Source: an uncultured Prevotella sp. (lineage in GTDB: Bacteria > Bacteroidota > Bacteroidia > Bacteroidales > Bacteroidaceae). Taken from it: a DNA stretch of 8,794 nucleotides. This document shows, in pieces, positions 1 to 6,821 of this stretch. Location of the stretch: contig OMVH01000131.1 of the NCBI GenBank assembly GCA_900314365.1, forward strand, positions 1 to 8,794. The letters run 5' to 3'. The notes below the pieces were generated by a model that worked only from the letters and a program-made list of their open reading frames with translations, made no database searches and was not told the DNA's origin. Position 1 is the first letter of the stretch; the number at the start of each line of letters is the position of its first letter. The position numbers and the translations under genes are program-made.

Positions 1-80
1 CGTATTTGGGAGCAAAGTAAGTCTTGCTTCGAAATATGCCCGTATTTTGGCACTTTCGCGTTTTTTTTTATTTACAAACT

Positions 81-101
81 TCAAAGAGACCTTTGATTTT
101 T
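81..101 (+). terminator. Possible weak rho-independent terminator
   Basis: TCAAAG (81-86) and CTTTGA (91-96) form a perfect 6-bp stem around a 4-base AGAC loop, followed directly by five T. The stem is AT-rich, so it would be a weak terminator, and it would serve a rightward gene ending before the window. A run of nine T also lies at 61-69 without a good stem before it. The call rests on shape only. Confidence 0.3.
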
Positions 102-112
102 GACACGCTTTT

Positions 113-122
113 TCGGGCCCGA
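113..122. repeat. 10-bp GC-rich perfect palindrome
   Basis: TCGGGCCCGA reads the same on both strands and stands out in AT-rich intergenic DNA. It is loosely framed by TTGAC (100-104) and GTCAA (123-127), which are also complementary. It could be a protein-binding site or part of a hairpin; no regulator can be named. Confidence 0.35.
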
Positions 123-257
123 GTCAATCAAGTGTGCAATGCGATTTCAGCAATAATCAGGGGAGCCTTCATAAAGATGTTATATGGTAGTTTTTTGAGG
201 ATCTGCGAATAGAAGAAGTAACTTGAATGAGGTTCACGGGCTATCCTAAAATATCCA

Positions 258-302
258 CCGCAGGGTGCGGACGGCCCCTAACCCTACCTAGCCGCACCCT
301 GC
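258..302. repeat. 11-bp inverted repeat with an alternative local hairpin
   Basis: GCAGGGTGCGG (260-270) and CCGCACCCTGC (292-302) are perfect reverse complements separated by 21 bases. The left arm can instead fold on itself: CCGCA (258-262) pairs with TGCGG (266-270) around GGG. The two folds exclude each other. No T-run follows on either strand, so a simple intrinsic terminator is unlikely. The element is about 250 bases upstream of the GH109-like gene. Other parts of 1-548 show no gene with coding character. Confidence 0.5.
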
Positions 303-535
303 ATGTTGCTGAGTTTTCATGTGATGGCATATAATTGCTACAAATAGTACCATATTGATTCATTGTGTTACTAAAGCGTCGGCTGTTGCTTGTGGTGGCT
401 ATCGTTATTGTAATAAAAAGAAAGGACAATATTCGGAGAGGATTTTTTTCAAGTGGAGTCAGTCTTAAAAGAAAGTGCTGTATCCAATTAGAAAAATTAA
501 AGACTCTATTCAACCCCTTTTTGTTGGAAAAGTCT

Positions 536-543
536 TAACTTTG
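536..543 (+). promoter_or_regulatory. Bacteroidetes -7 promoter element for the GH109-like gene
   Basis: TAACTTTG matches the Bacteroidetes primary-sigma -7 consensus TAnnTTTG exactly. No clear -33 TTTG lies at the usual distance of roughly 19-21 bases; the nearest TTTG (520-523) is too close. The motif ends five bases before the ATG at 549, so initiation at the usual distance would give a leaderless or nearly leaderless mRNA. It may therefore be a chance match. Confidence 0.35.
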
Positions 544-548
544 TAACT

Positions 549-1778
549 ATGAAATCAAACATACGCGAAATACTTCCCGAGAGTGTTCCTGGTCCGTCGC
601 GTCCCGCCGGTCAGCGTGATGTATTGGAACTTTCGGCTCAGCCGCTGCCTGTGGTTCATGTGGGCTTTGTCGGACTTGGCGAGCGTGGGCGTCAGGCCGT
701 TATGCGCTGGTGCCATATTCCTCACACGCAAATCGTGTCGATATGCGATCTCAGTGCCGACAATGTGAAAGCCGCGCTGACCGTGATGACTGATAACGGC
801 CGTGAGCCAAGTTGCGTTGACAGCAGTGCTGAAGCCCTGTGTCAGCGGGCTGATGTGGATTTGGTCTACATCTGCACCGACTGGGAGAGTCATGCTGACC
901 TTGCATGTTGTGCCCTTCTTCATGGCAAGCACGTGGCAGTGGAGGTACCGGCCGCCATGACCATCAAGGACTGCTGGAGACTCGTGGATTTGGCAGAACA
1001 GCAGCGGCTCCACTGCATGATGCTCGAAAATGCCTGCTACGACTATTTTGAAGTGGCTACGGCTGCAATGGCTCAGGCGGGAAAACTGGGTGACATCGTG
1101 AATGCCGTGGGCGGCTATCATCACTGGCTCAACAATCGATGGGAGCCTTGGCGGTTGCGCTATAACCATGCTCATCGTGGAGACATCTATCCCACTCACG
1201 GTCTTGGTCCCGTGTGCCGTGCCCTGGGCATTCATCGCACCGACCGTTTAGAGACGATTGTGAGCATGGACAGCGCGGCCCGCTCAGGTCCTGATTATTT
1301 CCGGCGCGTGTGCGGAGAAGAAGGCGAGGATTTCAGCAATGGTGATGTCACAACCTCTTTGATGCGAACACATGAGGGCCGAACCATAGTCCTCGACCAC
1401 GACGTGATGACGCCACGCCCATACAGCCGTCTCTACCAGATAGTAGGAACAAGCGGTTATGCCGCCAAATATCCTCAGGAAACGCTTTGGCTGGACGGAC
1501 GGGAACTGACGGCAGAAGAGCGCGAGCATACCCTCAACGAATGGCTGCCCGCCGACCTTCGCAAGGCAAGGGCCGAGGCAGCCAAGTATGACGACCGCGG
1601 GGGCATATCCTTTTTAATGGACATGCGTCTGGTGGACAACCTGCGCAAAGGGCTCCCGATGGATATGGATGTCTACGATTTGGCTGAGTGGTGTGCCGTG
1701 GTAGAGTTGTCAAGACTATCCATCGAAGGTGGGTTTGTGCCTATTGCTTTTCCCGACTTTACACGGCGGAGACAATAG
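549..1778 (+). CDS. Gfo/Idh/MocA-family protein, GH109-type (NAD-dependent N-acetylgalactosaminidase-like)
   Basis: This 409-residue protein has an N-terminal Rossmann NAD-binding domain (GLGERG at 42-47, followed by the acidic CDL at 66-68) and a C-terminal alpha/beta domain. It carries motifs shared by GH109 proteins: HVAVEVPAA (128-136), CMMLENACYD (156-165), YPTHGLGP (214-221) and RPYSR (290-294). The Glu, Tyr and His residues of these motifs correspond to the active-site region of the family. GH109 enzymes remove terminal N-acetylgalactosamine using bound NAD and a transient oxidation of the sugar, as characterised for Elizabethkingia A-antigen-cleaving NagA. Many Bacteroidales relatives carry a Tat-type signal, but here the first 35 residues are polar with no hydrophobic core, so the protein looks cytoplasmic. 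The ATG at 549 is the only Met before the Rossmann fold. The gene converges on nhaA across 147 bp in which only weak hairpins are visible. Specificity could differ, since the wider family includes sugar dehydrogenases. Confidence 0.8.
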   Translation: MKSNIREILPESVPGPSRPAGQRDVLELSAQPLPVVHVGFVGLGERGRQAVMRWCHIPHTQIVSICDLSADNVKAALTVMTDNGREPSCVDSSAEALCQRADVDLVYICTDWESHADLACCALLHGKHVAVEVPAAMTIKDCWRLVDLAEQQRLHCMMLENACYDYFEVATAAMAQAGKLGDIVNAVGGYHHWLNNRWEPWRLRYNHAHRGDIYPTHGLGPVCRALGIHRTDRLETIVSMDSAARSGPDYFRRVCGEEGEDFSNGDVTTSLMRTHEGRTIVLDHDVMTPRPYSRLYQIVGTSGYAAKYPQETLWLDGRELTAEEREHTLNEWLPADLRKARAEAAKYDDRGGISFLMDMRLVDNLRKGLPMDMDVYDLAEWCAVVELSRLSIEGGFVPIAFPDFTRRRQ

Positions 1779-1925
1779 ACTGAGGTGTGACACTTAAGCC
1801 AGCAAAGACTTTACTTGTGGAGCCTCTCCATTCGAGTCGTAGAGGAATACTACTCGGTGCCGATGCTCCTTACAGTCCGTTCACAATATCTGGTAGCTTT
1901 CTGTTTAAGGATGAGTTTCGTTCGG

Positions 1926-3266
1926 TCAGCCCTTTTCTTGGGGTCGACTTAACAGCAGGTAGCCAATGGCTCCACCCAAAAGTGAGGCGGCAAAGATTCC
2001 TATCTTGGCTTGTACCAAGTGGTCGGCTCCGTTGAAAGCAAGCATGGTGACGAACATCGACATTGTGAAGCCAATGGAAGCCAGAAAGCCCAGTCCGGCC
2101 ACTATGCGCCAGGTCATCGTGCGCGACCGTTTGCCAAGGCCGGTCTTCTCAGTGAGCCATACGGCGAAAAGCACTCCCAGCGGTTTTCCAAACAACAGTC
2201 CAAACAGGACGCCTAAGGCAACGTTGTTGGTGAAAAGTGCGCTCAGATCCATATCCACGAACGACACACCGGCATTGGCCAAAGCGAAAATGGGCATGAT
2301 GACGAACGACACCATTGGATGCATACTTTGTTCCAACCGTTGCAAGGGGGGCATGGCCTGCAGAGAGTCCTTCTTCACCCTCGTAAGAATCCTTACTTGC
2401 TCCGGTTCCAGCGTCCTTACATCGTTCGACTCAGCCTTCTCGAAAAGCCGGGTGAGCTTTCGCATCCGGGCCAGAAATGTGGCTTCCGGGATATGGGAGT
2501 CTGCCGGGATTACCATAGCGGCAAGTACAGCCGAGATGGTGGCGTGGATGCCGGAGGTGAGGAAAGCAATCCACACGCCTCCGATGCCGAGGACTCCGTA
2601 GAACACCACATTCTTCACACCTAAACGGTTGCCAAGAAACATGATTCCAAGGAAAAGCACTCCGAGAGCCAAGTTGCCGAGCGATATATGGGAAGTGTAG
2701 AAGAGAGCGATGACAAGTACAGCTCCAAGGTCGTCCACGATGGCTAAGGTGGTAAGGAATACTTTGGCCGAGATGGGGACTCTGTCGCCAAGGGCGTAGA
2801 CCACTGCGAGTGCGAAGGCGATGTCCGTTGCCATCGGTATACCCCAGCCTTGGGCCTCAGGGGTGCCGGCGTTGAGAAGAAGGTAGATGAGCGCGGGGAA
2901 AAGCATGCCGAGGAAGGCCGCCATGACGGGGAGCATCACCTTGCGGGCATTGCATAGCTCTCCACCGATGAATTCACGCTTGAGCTCGAGACCGACGACA
3001 AAGAAGAACATCGACATCAATCCGTCGTTGACCCAATGTTCTATGCTGTAATTGAGAAAAGGCTGTCCGTCGACAATGAATCCAAGATGATGCTCGAGCA
3101 GATGCGAATATTCATCGCGAAGGGGAGAGTTGGCCAGGAGAAGGGCAATAAGAACAAAGACTGCCAGTACGATGCCACTCGATTTCTCACGATGCAGGAA
3201 CTGCATGGTGGGGATGAGCAGGCGGTTCTCAATGTTTTTTTGATAACGTTCTCTTGTATTCTGCAT
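1926..3266 (-). CDS. nhaA: Na+/H+ antiporter NhaA
   Basis: This 446-residue inner-membrane protein exchanges external protons for internal Na+ (or Li+) and serves sodium and pH homeostasis. Family landmarks are present: FFFVVGLELKRE (87-98), ATDIAFALA with Asp148 (E. coli Asp133), AIVDDLGAV with the ion-binding pair Asp178-Asp179 (E. coli Asp163-Asp164), ALANAGVS (328-335) and GKPLG with Lys361 (E. coli Lys300). The discontinuous-helix region and about twelve hydrophobic segments are intact, so it should be functional. It is longer than the 388-residue E. coli protein, mainly because of a charged segment at about 258-316 between the two transport halves, which I believe is usual in Bacteroidetes homologues. 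The start at 3266 keeps the N-terminal stretch ENRLLIPTMQFLHREKSSG, whose form is typical of the family; Met21 (codon at 3204-3206) is an alternative. A structured leader lies directly upstream. Confidence 0.96.
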   Translation of the reverse strand: MQNTRERYQKNIENRLLIPTMQFLHREKSSGIVLAVFVLIALLLANSPLRDEYSHLLEHHLGFIVDGQPFLNYSIEHWVNDGLMSMFFFVVGLELKREFIGGELCNARKVMLPVMAAFLGMLFPALIYLLLNAGTPEAQGWGIPMATDIAFALAVVYALGDRVPISAKVFLTTLAIVDDLGAVLVIALFYTSHISLGNLALGVLFLGIMFLGNRLGVKNVVFYGVLGIGGVWIAFLTSGIHATISAVLAAMVIPADSHIPEATFLARMRKLTRLFEKAESNDVRTLEPEQVRILTRVKKDSLQAMPPLQRLEQSMHPMVSFVIMPIFALANAGVSFVDMDLSALFTNNVALGVLFGLLFGKPLGVLFAVWLTEKTGLGKRSRTMTWRIVAGLGFLASIGFTMSMFVTMLAFNGADHLVQAKIGIFAASLLGGAIGYLLLSRPQEKG

Positions 3267-3289
3267 ACCTTATTATATAATGGTGTGTA

Positions 3290-3468
3290 GGGAACGCTTG
3301 GGAGATAGCTAAGCCGATGCTCTTCCTCAACCTGCTGCCAGGCATGGATTTCGCGAGCCCATACCCTGAGTGACATCATACAGGCTCTCCAAAGGCTAAC
3401 AGGTGCGACCTGTTGAAGCCATGACACAGCAGGGTAGGAGAGAGTGCCTCAGCAGCTCTGTTGCGTCC
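3290..3468 (-). promoter_or_regulatory. Structured nhaA leader RNA (candidate riboswitch or ncRNA)
   Basis: Read on the minus strand, this non-coding stretch pairs with itself extensively. The outer rod is GGACGC (3468-3463) with GCGUUCC (3297-3291, one bulge) and AGAGCU (3459-3454) with AGC/UCU (3310-3308, 3305-3303). The closing stem P1 is CUGCU and GGCA (3455-3451, 3448-3445) with AGCAG and UGCC (3336-3332, 3344-3341); it shares two bases with the rod. The main arm is UACCCUG (3436-3430) with CAGGGUA (3368-3362), then GUG-UCAU (3427-3421) with AUGA-(UGU)-CAC (3379-3370), then a hairpin at 3420-3394 with arms AACAGGU/ACCUGUU plus GGCU/AGCC. CUCUCC (3442-3437) can pair with GGAGAG (3390-3385), making a pseudoknot with the arm. 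The structure ends just before the AU-rich ribosome-entry region of nhaA. I cannot match it to thiamine, cobalamin or Mg2+ riboswitch consensus. The pairing was found by eye and is not covariation-tested. Confidence 0.5.
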
Positions 3469-3477
3469 TTTTGATTG

Positions 3478-3485
3478 CAAAATTA
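3478..3485 (-). promoter_or_regulatory. Bacteroidetes -7 promoter element for the nhaA leader
   Basis: On the minus strand TAATTTTG fits TAnnTTTG. Starting at the usual few bases downstream would place the 5' end near 3470, almost exactly where the structured leader begins, and give a leader of about 200 nt before the nhaA start codon. No TTTG box is visible at the -33 position, so the match is half a promoter. Confidence 0.4.
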
Positions 3486-3538
3486 GTATGTATCCACGAT
3501 TTGACCTACTGACTTAGGAGTTAATTGTGCATGTTTTG

Positions 3539-3552
3539 AGTGTTTTAACACT
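3539..3552. repeat. Short hairpin between the large secreted-protein gene and nhaA
   Basis: AGTGTT (3539-3544) and AACACT (3547-3552) are perfect 6-bp arms around two bases. It lies about 50 bases past the stop codon of the large secreted-protein gene on the minus strand, so it could mark a transcript end, but no U-run follows on that strand. The rest of 3486-3602 shows no further recognisable element. Confidence 0.25.
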
Positions 3553-3602
3553 TTCCCTTTGCCGGCCATCTCGTTTGCTCCCGTAGTCATTGGATAGCCG
3601 AC

Positions 3603-6560
3603 CTATTGAAAGAGCTCGGGGTAAGCACTGCGAATGATGTCCTGGTTCTCCTCTGACAGTTCTTGCAACAGACAGGGGCGGTCCTGCTGGCGGGTTTGTT
3701 TCTGATTGATGACATTCATCAGCGACCAGTCTTTGTGAGGGTGCGCGGGTGTGGCATCGTCAGGCTCACGGGCTGGCAGGTCGTAGCGGGTGAAATCGAT
3801 AACATAGGCCGGTGAGCCCTCTTTGTGCCAATCGCGAAGGAGAGCCAATCGGAATTTGGGGTTCATGAACCAGCGCAGCTCAAGGTTGTTGTACGAGTCA
3901 CCCAATCCCGACCCGCGCTCAAAGAACCGATAGTTGAAATCATTCTTCTTATGCTGAGCTCGCCATAGTTCTCCAAATTCGCCGAAGGTGACAAAATGCA
4001 CGTCGGGCCAACGCTTCTTGGTGTCTCCAATCCACTCTTCCATAGCGGGGATGACGAGTTGCTTGCCGAACTCATGATACATCTGTGTCTCCCAGATGTT
4101 GGTAACCCATCCGAAACCATTGAGCTCGTATCCCGAATCGTAGTGAATGCTCTCGGTGTGCATCACTTCGCGATGGCCTAAGTCCAGTCCCCATCCCTTG
4201 TAGGTCTCAATGGGTCCCACACCTCTTCGGCTGTTGTATCCGTGAATGTCGTGTCCCATAGCCCCGGTACGTCGTGCGCAGATGAAATCGGTTGTCCATC
4301 CGTCAAGGTTCACGCAGTCAATAAAATCCTCCTGGCCTTGTGCCGGCTTGCAGAAGTGCTGTGTTGAAGGATAGTAGGGGTACGACACGGAACCGTCGGC
4401 TCCACCGCCATCGATGGCATGCTGGCTCCAAATACAAGCATGGGCCACGTGGATGCCTTCTTTCTCAGAGAGGTATTTGAGATTGTCGGCAGAAAGGAAT
4501 CCTCCCATGATGCACTGAGGCTTATAACCCTTTCCTACAAGCTGTGAAATCTCGTGGATAGCCTCACTCATTTCCCTGTTGATGCGTTCTTGTGGCAGGT
4601 ACATGGCAGGGAAGTAGCCAGGAAAATAACTAATCTCGTCACCGTATTTATAATGGCATTCCACAGCATACTGGCGTATCTGCCGGTAGTTCTCTCGCTG
4701 GTCCTCTAAGGCGTTAAGAGTGAATCCCCACGTCAGTCTTCCGTCCTCGTTGTTCTTAGCAAAAGCTTCCCTGATGGCTTTCACGCTCTCTAAGGTGTGC
4801 CATGAGGCTTCATCACGCGGATGCAGTTTGACGTCGCGCGAAACTTCCCAGGGGGTGGTTCGTATCATCAGGCAGAGCGTGAGAAAGCGGTTGCCATTGA
4901 GTTGCAGAGGCTCCGTTTTCAGAGGACTGTTCGTACAGTCCAGAGTCATCCTGCCTTGCTCGGGACGTATACGGAATACGTAGGCTGAATCGCTTGCTGG
5001 TCGCTGAAAGTAGCCTTCATTGGCTGAAAGGTGATAATTGAAGCCATCCAGTACGGCGGAGATGTGTCTCGGAGTGAGATTCACAAAGGGTAATTTTGTT
5101 TTCTCCGTGTTCAGCTGTAAAGCCCATGGATTATGTTTGTCAGACTGTACTGCAAAACCATCTTCGCGGAAATGGAAAACAAACTTCTTGTCGTCGGTAG
5201 TATTCAAGTCGATAATCAATTCTTCGCCATTCTTTTCATGAATGGTCATCTTGTCTATCTTGATGGGGACTGCACTGCCGTCCTGCCCAATGCTGACCAG
5301 GCGCAGTCCGGCCACATCCTGCTTGCTGCTCCACTGAAAGCCGTCAACAATGGGCAGAGTGGTAAATGTGAAATGGGAGGAGGTGCCAGGCTCCTCGAAA
5401 TAGGTTGAAGGCATCTTCTCGTCGAAAAGATGGATATCCCTAAAGCGGAATGTACTGTCCTTGTCCAAAAGGACATTGGCCCGATAGTATCTTGAGTTAA
5501 ACCAAGCAGTGTGTCTGTTTCCGCCTTGGCTTTCCTTCTGGGCCACTACGCTTGTTGCCGGTGTCACCTTAAAGTGTTTCCGGAACCATTGTCCTGAGGC
5601 GGCTAAGGTTTCTACCCGTAGTTTTCCCGCTTTTGCCATACTGGCGATAATGGGTACCTGCATTTCCAGTCCGGTCTTGATTTCTGGCCAAGTGAAGGAG
5701 TTCTCCTGTCCGGCCTGAGCATAATTGAAAGCCAGGCAGGGCTCACTGGCTATCACATCTAAGAAATACTTCACCCATTGACGGTTTCGCCCTGTTTGCG
5801 GATAGACGGGCTCGAGAGTTACGACACCCTGTCCGTTGCCTCCCAACCCACTGTCATACTGATCAAGAGGGTCGCTGCCCAACATCCTGAACACAGGTAC
5901 GGGGATTTGTTGCCTGGTGTTCTGAGCTGGCATGTATCCGTTTACTCGACTGGGATAATAAGCCTGGTTCCAGTAGCCACCCCAAAGTGTATAGCCGTCG
6001 GTACCTATTTGGTCCTTGCAGTTGCACGATGCTACAATGTGGTATTTCTCGTACATATATTGCAGGGTATAAGCATCAATGAACCATGAGCCTACAGACT
6101 GAGGGTAGCGTCCGAAAATACGATGGAACTGCTTCATGTAGATATCAACGAGTTTGCGCCGTTCGGTTTGAGTGTAGCCTGTAGTGAAAGCAATGTTCGC
6201 CGTCGATACCCATGGATGGTCTCCGCGCCAGGTGAGTCCGGCTGCCTCTACCTGTGGTTGTGTGATTTCCCACCATGCGCCTACCTCGAAGCTCTTGGGC
6301 AGTTGCTTCATCAACTCCTGGTAACGGCTATCCATCAGAGCATCGTACTGAAGGAGAAACGTGCCGGGCAAACCATACTTTTGGAGAAGTAAAGCCTCTT
6401 GACGTGTAGCTTCAAAGAGTTTATCTTCAGAGCCCGCTACACGATAGTCGTTTTGTCTTGCGAAGTTCACAAAGTTGATGATTCTCGGTCGCGTGGGCTG
6501 AGCAAAGACAACTGCGAGAGAGAAAAGAAAGTAATAGAGTGTAAAGAATATTCTCTTCAT
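3603..6560 (-). CDS. Secreted two-module deacetylase-like protein (DUF3863/DUF3864-type, function unknown)
   Basis: The 985-residue product begins with a signal peptide (MKRIFFTLYYFLFSLAVVFA, cleavage likely before Gln21) without a lipobox, so it should be periplasmic or secreted. I chose the ATG at 6560 because the reading frame upstream (to 6605) is an A-rich leader encoding Asn/Lys runs. Residues about 24-335 look like a polysaccharide-deacetylase/GH57-like barrel (PGTFLLQYD at 65-73, EVGAWWEI at 92-99, PQSVGSWF at 153-160). Residues about 336-595 look beta-rich, and about 600-870 repeat the barrel pattern (PQCIMGGF at 681-688, FGEFGELWRAQ at 859-869). The normal metal-binding His motif of NodB deacetylases is not seen. 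The overall pattern fits the uncharacterised Bacteroidetes DUF3863/DUF3864 proteins as I remember them; this was not verified. Position behind susCD suggests an extracytoplasmic glycan-active role. The substrate and reaction are unknown. Confidence 0.8.
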   Translation of the reverse strand: MKRIFFTLYYFLFSLAVVFAQPTRPRIINFVNFARQNDYRVAGSEDKLFEATRQEALLLQKYGLPGTFLLQYDALMDSRYQELMKQLPKSFEVGAWWEITQPQVEAAGLTWRGDHPWVSTANIAFTTGYTQTERRKLVDIYMKQFHRIFGRYPQSVGSWFIDAYTLQYMYEKYHIVASCNCKDQIGTDGYTLWGGYWNQAYYPSRVNGYMPAQNTRQQIPVPVFRMLGSDPLDQYDSGLGGNGQGVVTLEPVYPQTGRNRQWVKYFLDVIASEPCLAFNYAQAGQENSFTWPEIKTGLEMQVPIIASMAKAGKLRVETLAASGQWFRKHFKVTPATSVVAQKESQGGNRHTAWFNSRYYRANVLLDKDSTFRFRDIHLFDEKMPSTYFEEPGTSSHFTFTTLPIVDGFQWSSKQDVAGLRLVSIGQDGSAVPIKIDKMTIHEKNGEELIIDLNTTDDKKFVFHFREDGFAVQSDKHNPWALQLNTEKTKLPFVNLTPRHISAVLDGFNYHLSANEGYFQRPASDSAYVFRIRPEQGRMTLDCTNSPLKTEPLQLNGNRFLTLCLMIRTTPWEVSRDVKLHPRDEASWHTLESVKAIREAFAKNNEDGRLTWGFTLNALEDQRENYRQIRQYAVECHYKYGDEISYFPGYFPAMYLPQERINREMSEAIHEISQLVGKGYKPQCIMGGFLSADNLKYLSEKEGIHVAHACIWSQHAIDGGGADGSVSYPYYPSTQHFCKPAQGQEDFIDCVNLDGWTTDFICARRTGAMGHDIHGYNSRRGVGPIETYKGWGLDLGHREVMHTESIHYDSGYELNGFGWVTNIWETQMYHEFGKQLVIPAMEEWIGDTKKRWPDVHFVTFGEFGELWRAQHKKNDFNYRFFERGSGLGDSYNNLELRWFMNPKFRLALLRDWHKEGSPAYVIDFTRYDLPAREPDDATPAHPHKDWSLMNVINQKQTRQQDRPCLLQELSEENQDIIRSAYPELFQ

Positions 6561-6659
6561 TTTGTTTTTGTTATTGTTGTTCCTTGTAGGGAATGGGTAA
6601 GGCATGTGCTTGCGACGGACGCTGGCACTTTCATTGATAACGTTTCTCTAAGCGATATA

Positions 6660-6707
6660 TTCCCCTGATAGCCCAACTCTTTTGAGTGAATCGAACTTTC
6701 AGGGGAA
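6660..6707. repeat. 9-bp inverted repeat in the leader of the large secreted-protein gene
   Basis: TTCCCCTGA (6660-6668) and TCAGGGGAA (6699-6707) are perfect arms, with a nested ACTC-TTTT-GAGT hairpin (6676-6687) inside. It lies about 100 bases upstream of the ATG at 6560 on the minus strand. No U-run follows, so it may be an operator, an mRNA processing or stability hairpin, or an inefficient terminator. No TAnnTTTG promoter exists on the minus strand anywhere in 6561-6821. Confidence 0.5.
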
Positions 6708-6743
6708 GTTTCTGAGCATGTTTTTATTTTCTTCATTCCAACT

Positions 6744-6812
6744 CAAGAAGAGCTGCAGCTGAAGGCGTGTGTCCGTGCAGTATCACGATTCAAGTAACAG
6801 CAGCTCTTCTTG
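6744..6812 (-). terminator. 13-bp inverted repeat just after susD (attenuator, 3'-end or processing hairpin)
   Basis: CAAGAAGAGCTGC (6744-6756) and GCAGCTCTTCTTG (6800-6812) are perfect 13-bp arms around 43 bases. The hairpin begins ten bases past the susD stop codon. It has no U-run after it on the minus strand, so it is not a classical terminator; it could protect the 3' end of the susCD message and lower expression of the next gene. The call as a transcript-end element comes from position and symmetry. Confidence 0.45.
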
Positions 6813-6821
6813 TTTCTGTTC

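Noticed and set aside
241..513. 90-codon minus-strand open frame in the left intergenic region
   Set aside because: It runs through the inverted repeat and AT-rich DNA, with no recognisable domain and no coding-like composition.
555..1235. 226-codon open frame antisense to the GH109-like gene
   Set aside because: It lies wholly opposite a gene with clear family motifs, and its translation shows no domain or signal. Such frames are common opposite GC-rich coding DNA.
1966..2601. 211-codon plus-strand open frame opposite nhaA
   Set aside because: It is the complement of NhaA membrane helices; the product has no recognisable domain and no start context of its own.
3235..3255. Shared 11-mer TTGATAACGTT near the nhaA start and at about 6634-6644
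   Set aside because: The first copy is within nhaA codons and the second in the leader of the large secreted-protein gene. The two have no symmetry or similar distance to a start, so chance is the simpler explanation.
3041..3427. 128-codon minus-strand open frame overlapping the nhaA start in another frame
   Set aside because: Its 3' half overlaps the well-supported nhaA coding sequence and its 5' half covers the structured leader. The translation is low-complexity in character and resembles no family I know. A leader peptide from an internal start remains a remote possibility.
3290..3468. Known riboswitch or housekeeping RNA (thiamine, cobalamin, Mg2+, SRP RNA, RNase P)
   Set aside because: None of the consensus stretches I know for these (such as the THI CUGAUC element, the B12 box, the SRP GGAA-loop domain or the RNase P GAGGAAAGUCCGGGC motif) is present. 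A formal covariance search could still find another class.
6561..6605. N-terminal extension of the large secreted protein by 15 codons
   Set aside because: It would put a polar Asn/Lys-rich segment before a complete signal peptide. The DNA is the A-rich untranslated leader typical before Bacteroidetes start codons.
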